From Reticulitermes speratus (Eukaryota > Arthropoda > Insecta > Blattodea > Rhinotermitidae), in NCBI GenBank assembly GCA_021186555.1, contig JAJKFL010000012.1, forward strand, positions 17,061,711-17,125,710: DNA of 64,000 nt. The letters are read 5' to 3'. Of this stretch, positions 56,681-64,000 are shown piece by piece. The notes beneath the pieces are model-generated. The model saw only the letters and a list, made by a program, of their open reading frames with translations, was not told where the DNA came from and searched no databases. Each line of letters begins with the position of its first letter. Within the stretch, counting starts at the first letter, position 1. The position numbers and the translations under genes are program-made.

Positions 56681-58256
56681 ACAGAATATAATATGGCAAA
56701 TTTAATAAAAGCAATAAATATGTCGTTGTTTGTAAATAACGGTGTTCTGGTTAATTCAATGCCCCCCCTTTCCAATATATGTATACACAGGTGCGGCCCT
56801 TGGGCGAGTCCTTACGAATTATGTGGCCATCCTGTGGGTTGAAGATGGCCAGCGCTGGTCTAAGGCTTATATACCGCACGTAACAATTTGGAGGCTAGCT
56901 CTACTTCCGTTATCCGTCCAAACTAACATTTTAAAACCTATTCCGCTTGGCCCATTAGGTTGAGGTAATATCTATTCGCGTTTATGCGAATTACGTCTGG
57001 GACAGTGGGAAATGTCCAATGTAATATTCTTATAATAAATAAACCGTTTCGCCACAACTGCAGACAATATCGGTCACACATACTGCTGTGTATGTAGTGT
57101 GTTTCTTTGAAGTGCGAAACGCAATATGTATGTTTGTTTTGTAACACAGTTATATGTTTATTTTCATATGAGCTTCCTCCTTTAAAGAGAACAGATGATC
57201 ACACGGAAAAAGTTCAGTTCTGATACCAGTGACCGACATAGATACACCTAAATATTTCCGCCAGTACTGTCGTTAGAGATAGACTAACTTCTTGGCAGCT
57301 ATATGAGTTGAGCAATGAGAAGAAGAGTTAGTACGTCATTAGTAATTAGATTTTCTGAGATGATATCCCTTTGTGTTATTGTAAAGCAATTTTACAAAAA
57401 TATTTCAGCCCAACGCAGCTACATTGTAGTAGGTAGTTGTGTTGGACTGAAGTGTTTTTGTGAAACTGAATTAAATTTTCTTAATATGCCGAGCATAGCA
57501 TTCACAACACCTCGCAAAATTTTCGAAAATATCTAGATAATAGAAATGGACTTGTGTTAGGCGTTCGCGTTCAATTAACCTTACTATCAGTTACTGTCTC
57601 GTTATAGGAACCTTGCAATTATGTGGCGCAGCAGGAAACCTTCATAGGATGGAGGTGAACGGATGAAACAGTGCTGCATGTTTCATCGGAGGGTGTGATA
57701 ACCGTAGGCATGCTAAATGCTAAGTGCTGGAGTATTATGCAGCTCAGAGTCTGATGGAAAGAAGAGGCATATGTTTTGTTTCCTCTATTGTAAAAGGTAA
57801 AGTTTTCCCAAATGTTTCGTAAGCAAAATTCAGCGGCCATTTCTCACCCAAGTCTCCTGACTGCCTGCCAGATGGCTCTGGCAGTCACATCAGTATTGAG
57901 TCGAACTTGTGCGGTCAGTGGGCTGGTCACTCACTACATCAACGCGCATGACCACAGAAACCTCCGAAAGGAGGCCCCTATGCTCCACGTTGGAGCGACA
58001 GGGACAAACAAACAAAACAAACAAAACAAAGTTTTCCTTGTGCACTCCATGAGGGCATATGGGGGAGTGAAGTTACAGCTCCCGCGCATTCTTAACGCTG
58101 GCACTAGATGCAAGTGAGTGATCAGCCTAACGACCCGGCCGCTTCCACTCCAGGGAAACATAGGAGGCTGTGTGAGCCCCAGAGCCAGTCTGGACGTATT
58201 GAAAAAGACAAAATCTCCTGCCTCTGCCGGTAATCGAACCGTGTTTCCTTAGTGAC
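56681..58256. repeat. Tandem duplication, copy 2 (~1576 bp)
   Basis: Near identical to copy 1, with only scattered single-base changes and small indels (for example fewer C at 56762-56768, an extra AAACAAAC arrangement near 58010). The SINE part is at 58030-58256. Confidence 0.95.
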
Positions 58257-60247
58257 TCACGTATTGTAGTACGTAGATAATATATAAGAAAATATTTAAC
58301 ATATTTATTTATTTATTTATATTCATGTAGGCCTGTTTAAGTTCAAGACTGAGCAATGTGGTTCAGAGGGTGGCTTTTCCGACTCTTCTTCGAGAGGCGA
58401 TTGTTTCGAATCTCGCCCGGAACACCAGCTACCCTGACTGGGGGTTTTCGCGATATTCTTTGGATTTCTCCAGACAAATTCCGACATGGCACTTAATTAG
58501 GCCACGACAGATTTCTTCCAAGCCCTTTAAAATGTGTCATTCACCAATCATACTGCCATTCGACGATATGTAATCTGAGAAAATGACAGCATACCTCAAA
58601 GAAAATAAATAGTAACTCCATTGCCAATACATGTGTATACAGACATGTGCAGCTAATATGGGCCTAAACGTCCGTTACAATTAAAGAAACTTGAACTTAA
58701 GTTTTAGGTAAAGAAGGCATTAAAATCCGTTCAATCTTTTATTTAAAAAACCTGTGCCAACTACATAAAGAATAAACTGTATTACATTTGTTTCTATTGT
58801 ACTTTCAGATTTTCTCTATATGCAGTTTCCTTCCGTAAAGTATAAGGGTTTTATTTAAGAAATGCAAATTATATAATGTAACACAGAGCTGCTGTGAACA
58901 CGGTAATGAACAGTAGGTTTTCACACAAGGTGGGCGTTTCTTAGCTTCTCAAGAAGGACTCTGATACATGAAACAAGTCAACAATTTAAATCATGAAGCC
59001 TATTGAAATAATGTTTAAACATTCAGTGCCTACCTCACAGAAAACACACCGCGTCTCTACTGCAAAATCTCGTAAGTATATTAACGAAGTTTAGGTAAAA
59101 ACGGCCTGTTATTTTGAGAATTATACTAAATCCATAAATACGATCTGTGACCAAGAGGTAGAGAAGTTTCATTATAAAAACAGGTTAACTGTGCTTTTGC
59201 AAGACTGATTTATGTAAAAGAAACTTAATTAGCCTATTTTGCATGAGAGTGTCACAAAAGAGAAAGTGACAATCTGACTTAATAGGGGTGGTGCTCATGG
59301 CAGTAAAAGCCCACAAGACCACACAGTGTATTCGCAATGGCAAATTCACTATTCAGTCCGATAGTCACTAGTATGTTTTGCATCTGTGAACCGTTAGATC
59401 TCCAACTTCAAGTCTGTAACTCCCACTGCCATTACACTCCTTTTCACACTTTACATTTCCCCAGGCTTTAATTTGTAATACAGGCACGCCTACATAATCG
59501 TATTTGTTCATATACACATTACTATCCTCTGTGTAAGCCAAGGATGACGCGACATGCTCAGAGATTGAACAGGAAGTAACATGCCCGAGGGAAAATACCT
59601 TAGTAAGATTATGCTGAAGAAATCCGTTATGCACAAGACATGTTAGTTTCTACCTACCGTTTAAAGGCTCTTTGTTGTTCTGCGCATGTCTTTGGTCTTG
59701 ATGTTCGTCAATTCCACACAAAATTTGTCTTGACAAAGCTAATCACACGACAGAGGTCACAATGGCTAAGAGACAGAAACTGTGCTATATGTACTTTGTT
59801 AACATTTTAATTAAGTCCACCTGCTGTAACTTTTATAAACTATGCACTTTGCCCACACACTTTGTGTATTTCCTGCGCTCTCGCAATAAACACCAGTCAC
59901 TTCTCTATAAAGCGTTGCCTTCCCAGTCAGAATGAAGGATACCCATTTTACTAATTTGGTGAACTTCGCACCTACAGTTGAATTTGATAAACACTATTTA
60001 AGTTGTAACGGGCTTCGTGCACGTTGTGTGGGGAGACGTCGTATGTAGGAAACTTTTCAGTGATAGGAGTGAGAAAAATACGGAGTGTTAAGCTCGACCA
60101 CCATCCTTGCTCTTTCATTTTCAAGTATGTTCTAATAATAATTAGCGCAAGTTTATATCAGTCATAATTATGTAGGGTGGATAAAGCACGTTAGCGTCGA
60201 AACGTGTTTGCGACAGGACAGGCAATTTACGTATAAACGTAACATTG
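58257..60247. other. Gene-poor stretch with one orphan ORF
   Basis: AT-rich. A short TTTA repeat lies at 58300-58320, and a family L tail scrap near 58930-58975 (TTAGCTTCTCAAGAAGGAC). The ORF at 59368-59640 is listed separately. Confidence 0.4.
59368..59640 (-). CDS. Orphan ORF, possible exon of a Cys-containing protein
   Basis: About 90 codons open on the minus strand to a TAG. Segments such as SISEHVASSLAYTEDSNVYM, VGVPVLQIKAWGNVKCEKEC and SYRLEVGDLTVHRCKTY have protein-like composition with spaced Cys (CLVH, TSC, KCEKEC, HRC). There is no ATG near the 5' end; the frame opens after a TAG at about 59659, so if real it would be a terminal exon. I do not recognise a family. Confidence 0.2.
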   Translation of the reverse strand, partial: CLVHNGFLQHNLTKVFSLGHVTSCSISEHVASSLAYTEDSNVYMNKYDYVGVPVLQIKAWGNVKCEKECNGSGSYRLEVGDLTVHRCKTY

Positions 60248-60736
60248 AGGCGCGTTCGCGAAATTATTGTTGCCGTGGAAAAGCAATACGTATTACATAT
60301 CCTGAGTGTGTGTCTGTAGCCTTATTTACCCAGCACGCAAAGCGCATGCGCCATATTATATTGTCATTTGTGGCCTGTCTGGCTCTACCATATTTTTCCA
60401 CATTATCTCATAAACGGCACGATTTTCGGAAAAAAATTATTGAACACAAAATGTGCGTTTTGATTTTTTTTACCACTTTTGTCTGAAACATTTCTCGTTC
60501 TAAGAACAATTCATCCAGATATTGACATAAATTTACATAGGTCTTCGTGCAGAGTACTCGTTATTCTTGTCAGATTTTAATGAAAATTGAATTTTCTGGA
60601 CAGAGGTTCGAAAAATAGTCAAATATCAAATTTCATAAAAATCCTGTGAGTGGGAGCCGAGTTGTTCATGCGGTCAGACAGATAGACAGACATGATGGAG
60701 CTAATAGCCGCTTTTCGCCATTTTGCGAACGCGCCT
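60248..60736 (-). mobile_element. TIR transposon, non-autonomous, both ends (family N)
   Basis: Ends are inverted: AGGCGCGTTCGCGAAAT at 60248 and, on the other strand from 60736, AGGCGCGTTCGCAAAATGG, giving a ~489-bp element. The minus-strand order (CGAAAAGCGGCTATTAGC, TTTTTATGAAATTTG-like, CAGAAAATTCAATTTTC) matches the 37.0 and 42.0-kb copies. No transposase. No clear target-site duplication. Confidence 0.65.
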
Positions 60737-61349
60737 AAAAACGAAAGAGTATACGTGCAAGGCAGTGGACCACAAACGTATTCTATATTCCGTGTATTTA
60801 TCAAAAAAATCAGTGACAAAAAGGACAAGAATTTCAGTGACGTTCTTCCAGTCTTAAAAACAATGTAAGTCCTAAAATTAAATTATAATTAATCGCGATA
60901 TTAATGTTTTACTAATAATTAATTAATGCTAATTTTAGTCTTTTATTAGGTTGGTATAAAACAAATTTTGCTGAAAAGAAAAAGGACTTTTACTGTTAAC
61001 AATTAGTTTGTGGCCTGCGCAGGGTTCGGTGCTTTTCAGATAGCCGTTCTGCCATAAAAGCGTGCCCTAACTGGTATAATAGCAATCAAAGTAATCGTTT
61101 CCTACAGTACCGTTCGAACATCCGTCACGCTTAGTCAGCAGGTACGTGTTCTGTGTCACACAGGAGCAACAGGACAGTCGGCGCTGGCAGGTGCCCGTCA
61201 GGCACAGTGGGCCAGATACTTTGCCGGTGTTTCACCGGTCTGAGGGGAACACCCGTTCTGACAGATGAGCACCTTTCCAACATATCTCCTCCAAATAACA
61301 AGGGCTTATCTCACACAATACCAGGCCCTTCCCTAAGAATATTCTTGTT

Positions 61350-61530
61350 TTTTTTAACACTGGTGTTTTCTGGTTTGTGATGCCGTGTTGTCTAGTACAA
61401 TTGTACTGATATTTCAGAAGACTCTGCTGCCTCCATAATCAGGGTCTTTGAAACCAGGCTATACAGCGCCAAGTCCCAGGACCTAGCAATCTTCATAATC
61501 ACCGCCGTAAGAACGTCAATCTCACGTTGT
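61350..61530. mobile_element. MITE copy (family M)
   Basis: GTTTGTGATGCCGTGTTGTC at the left and AAGTCCCAGGACCTAGCAAT, CTTCATAATCACCGCCGTAA and GAACGTCAATC at the right follow the family ends. Confidence 0.5.
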
Positions 61531-61534
61531 TTTA

Positions 61535-61880
61535 TGTTTTATTTTTCTTTTTCTTCTTCTTCTTCCCCTCATCCTCTTCCCGCTTCTGTTTATTAAGGCG
61601 ATTATGATGGTTGTAGTGCTGATAACGCTTATGATGATAAGAACAAAGACAACGACAACAAAAATAACAATACCAACAACCATGTTCGCGATATTTTCTT
61701 CATTATTCCCCTTAAAGAGGGTTTTCTTCATATTTCCCTTTCCTATTATTATTCACCTTTTCATAAAGATGATGTCCTTCTTCATGAATCAGTTCTTCCT
61801 CTTATTACCACCACCACCACCACCACCAGCATCATCATCATCATCATTACCACCGCCATCATCATCAATACCATAATTTT
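61535..61880. repeat. Low-complexity CTT/CAC/ATC trinucleotide tracts
   Basis: (TTC)n near 61553-61565 and (CAC)n plus (ATC)n at about 61807-61868, with mixed simple repeats between. ORFs here are artefacts. Confidence 0.8.
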
Positions 61881-61904
61881 TCTTCCTTTATTCACGACTA
61901 TAAT

Positions 61905-62090
61905 CTCTTATCCAAAAGGCACCGCGGGTTTCTTCTTCGCAGATAAAGCGACCGAGGGGTGAAGATAACCACTCATCTTCCTGTTGTGCAGAGATAAAGA
62001 ATGCGTGGAACCATACATCCTCTACTCCACAAGTTTTCATGGCGTGGTGCTTTGCTAAGCACAGGGTCAATTTTACCTTTACCTTTTTAC
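61905..62090 (+). mobile_element. SINE fragment (family B variant)
   Basis: TAAAGCGACCGAGGGGTGA, ACCACTCATCTTCCTG, GGAACCATACATCCTC and GCACAGGGTCAATTTTACC, in the same order as 41085-41245. The head is missing. Confidence 0.5.
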
Positions 62091-62324
62091 GTATCATGAA
62101 TAGATTAACCCACTTATTCTTCTTTAAGTATCTTCATTTTCACAGACCACGTTCACAAATAAATACGTCACCATCATTACATAATTTTTGTAACGGTACA
62201 CCCTACTTCGTGAAGACCCTTACCCGTAACAATATTTTCTTCTTGTTTTTTCAGAGCCTTTCATTATCGTGACCTTCCTCTTCCTCCTCTTGTAAAGATC
62301 TGTTTTAGAATTCCCATTCTGATT

Positions 62325-62392
62325 TTCGCTCCTCTGGGATGTTACGCAGCGCTGTGTGACATCCCAGAGGAACGAAGATGTCATTTACACCG
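62325..62392. repeat. Palindrome of fused MITE inner ends (family M)
   Basis: TCCTCTGGGATGTTACGCAG is followed almost at once by CTGTGTGACATCCCAGAGGA, a near-perfect ~20-bp stem with a loop of a few bases. It equals the inner TIR parts of family M joined with no core. Confidence 0.65.
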
Positions 62393-62917
62393 CGGCGGAA
62401 GCCTGAAACCACACACGAGTTCCAAATCTGTTCCGCAGTGAGCATCGTGGTGTTTTCATACTTGTTGTTCTGGCACGCCTTCCAACACAATTAGACAAAG
62501 TAACATTGTACAGTATGTATATTTACACTTACACTTTTCGTACTGTTGTGTGTTTATCTTGCAGGAGAGTGTTACTGTTTACAAAACACGCTGAAACAAA
62601 CATAAACATGTGAGATTTGAGTTTCTCACTGCGACGAAGAAGAAGACTAATTTCCTGCTTTGCATGATGCCTTGCAGTTTCGTCCAGTTTCCAGCATTTT
62701 GGAGAAAGCTGTTACCTCTACCTTTAGGGCAGAACAGTGAACACATGAAAATAAACGTGCAGGTAGAAATCAAATTACGCTCTTAATTTTGGGATCCCTG
62801 TATTTGCGAAATAGGAGTATATTTCAAATTGGATTATAAAAGGAAACAGGAAAAATGTGTGCCTGTGTCTTGCATATTTTGAGACAGGATGAAACATTTT
62901 ATTAGATCAGATACACT

Positions 62918-63140
62918 TACTTTTAACCCCGGTGGTGGCGAGATTTTCCGCACCCGTCCAACCAGCCTCCTATAAAATGGGTACCGGGTCATTCCGGGGG
63001 GTAAAGCGGCCGGGGAGTGGCGTTAACTCTCGACCATCATCTAGCGCCGAGGTTAAAGAAACAATAGAGCTATGCTTCTACTTCCGCTCTGTGCCTTCAT
63101 GGTAGGTTATAGGGTGAAACTTACCTTTACATATACCTCT
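62918..63140 (+). mobile_element. tRNA-derived SINE (family B), head lost
   Basis: Begins near the B-box position (CCCCGGTGGTGGCGAGATTT), then CAACCAGCCTCCTATAAAAT, GGGTACCGGGTCATTCCGG, GGGTAAAGCGGCCGGGGAGT, ATCTAGCGCCGAGGTTAAAG and a tail ACTTACCTTTAC. Confidence 0.7.
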
Positions 63141-64000
63141 AACTAAATAATGCCTGTGTAGAAGCCTAAACTTGTAATGCAGATCCTATTTTACTAACCA
63201 TAAGCCACTCTTGTATGAAACTTGACTTGCACAAGAGAAACCACAAAAGCCTCTTGCTGGCGTCAGAGAGGGGATGCAAAATTTCTATAAAGGAAAACTT
63301 GATGCAACGAGGAAAGAATTTAATATTGTGATGACGTCATGAGAATTAATTGTAATTTCGCTGACGTCAAATAAAAGGTACCTGCAGAAGACACCGGCTG
63401 ACCTTTCAAGAAACAACATGTGAAATGTCGTTAGGTTTAAGGGAAATAATAAGAGAAGAAATATAAAAATTTGCTAAGTGGAAATACAGATATATACGTT
63501 TGCATGAATTCTGGATTTGTCATATGGTTGAGTTTTAAAATTGTGGTATCTGGATTGGAACATGGTGTAAATCCTAGTTCCGAAGACAGACACACCGTAT
63601 TCCTTGGCAACCTTTGGTATTCACAAAGAGGCTAAACAGTGTCACAACCAAGAATATCATAATATGAACTTGAAATTTTTATAACTTTTACGAACGAAAG
63701 ATGGCACAAGAAATTAAACTGGTCTTCCTTGTCCTGTCAACATAGCATGACGTCAAGACTTTTTCAAATTGCGATGATCATCTTATTTGAGGGGGCTTGA
63801 CGATTTCTTGAATAAAAGCTGTAACATTTATACGAATATCGTCATTACTGCAGGCTTTATACACGAGCACTAGTGACAATCTGAAGTTCTTTAAGTACGA
63901 TCTTCTGCCTGCTTATTTCTTCAAAGTCGAATCATGGCAGCCTTTTCTTCTAAGTTCTGTAAGTTTTTCGAAATGGATTTTTCTTGCTTTTATTAGGTGA
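63141..64000. other. Gene-free end of window
   Basis: AT-rich DNA with no recognisable repeat end or domain-bearing ORF. Confidence 0.4.

Noticed and set aside
55363..57536. Paired 69- to 101-aa ORFs as a duplicated gene
   Set aside because: They only recur because the whole 1.58-kb block is duplicated; no domain, short, and on both strands.
60185..60215. A further hammerhead-like motif (GTCGAAACGTG near 60200)
   Set aside because: Has the GAAAC part, but no CTGANGA core and no stem I pairing.

Overview
The window reads as nuclear DNA of an insect. Evidence: three spliced host genes with GT-AG introns, AT-rich intergenic DNA, and very dense retroelement debris (a Jockey-clade LINE, RTE-like LINE 3' ends, several tRNA-derived SINE families, foldback MITEs, a mariner remnant). 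The repeat flavour suggests a polyneopteran such as a cockroach or termite, but that is an inference from memory and not proven by the window.

Layout. 1-4.6 kb: a GC-rich, apparently intact Jockey-type non-LTR retrotransposon, cut by the left window edge. 4.6-10 kb: MITEs, a LINE tail, a tRNA-derived SINE and an unclassified repeat. 10.1-20.5 kb, minus strand: an 11-exon gene for USP39, the catalytically dead ubiquitin-protease-like splicing factor of the U4/U6.U5 tri-snRNP. 21.9-24.1 kb, plus strand: a 4-exon gene for GAR1, the H/ACA snoRNP protein. 25.8-35.3 kb, minus strand: a 7-exon gene for LARP7 (La motif, RRM1, charged linker, C-terminal xRRM), the 7SK/U6-linked RNA-binding protein. 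USP39 and GAR1 are head to head across about 1.4 kb; GAR1 and LARP7 are tail to tail across about 1.4 kb. All three proteins act in nuclear small-RNP assembly or function, so this is a compact RNP-biogenesis neighbourhood.

35.3-64 kb holds no gene I can recognise. It contains repeat families with inverted-pair architecture and hammerhead-like motifs (also inside the LARP7 intron and upstream of USP39), a TIR transposon family with copies at 37.0, 42.0 and 60.2 kb, a SINE whose body has expanded into a ~140-bp tandem array (42.85-43.70 kb), a 1.1-kb ATGT microsatellite (45.2-46.3 kb), and a very recent 1.58-kb tandem duplication (55.1-58.26 kb). Two short orphan ORFs (41.5 and 59.4 kb) are weak exon candidates.

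Three separate one-base phase errors, each beside G residues, interrupt the otherwise well-conserved USP39, GAR1 and LARP7 models. The simplest reading is missing G bases in the assembly, not three dead genes. The most interesting unexplained signal is the recurring CTGANGA-hairpin-GAAAC motif, which in two or three divergent copies keeps a closing stem I with compensatory base changes, as expected for hammerhead ribozymes carried by retroelements.
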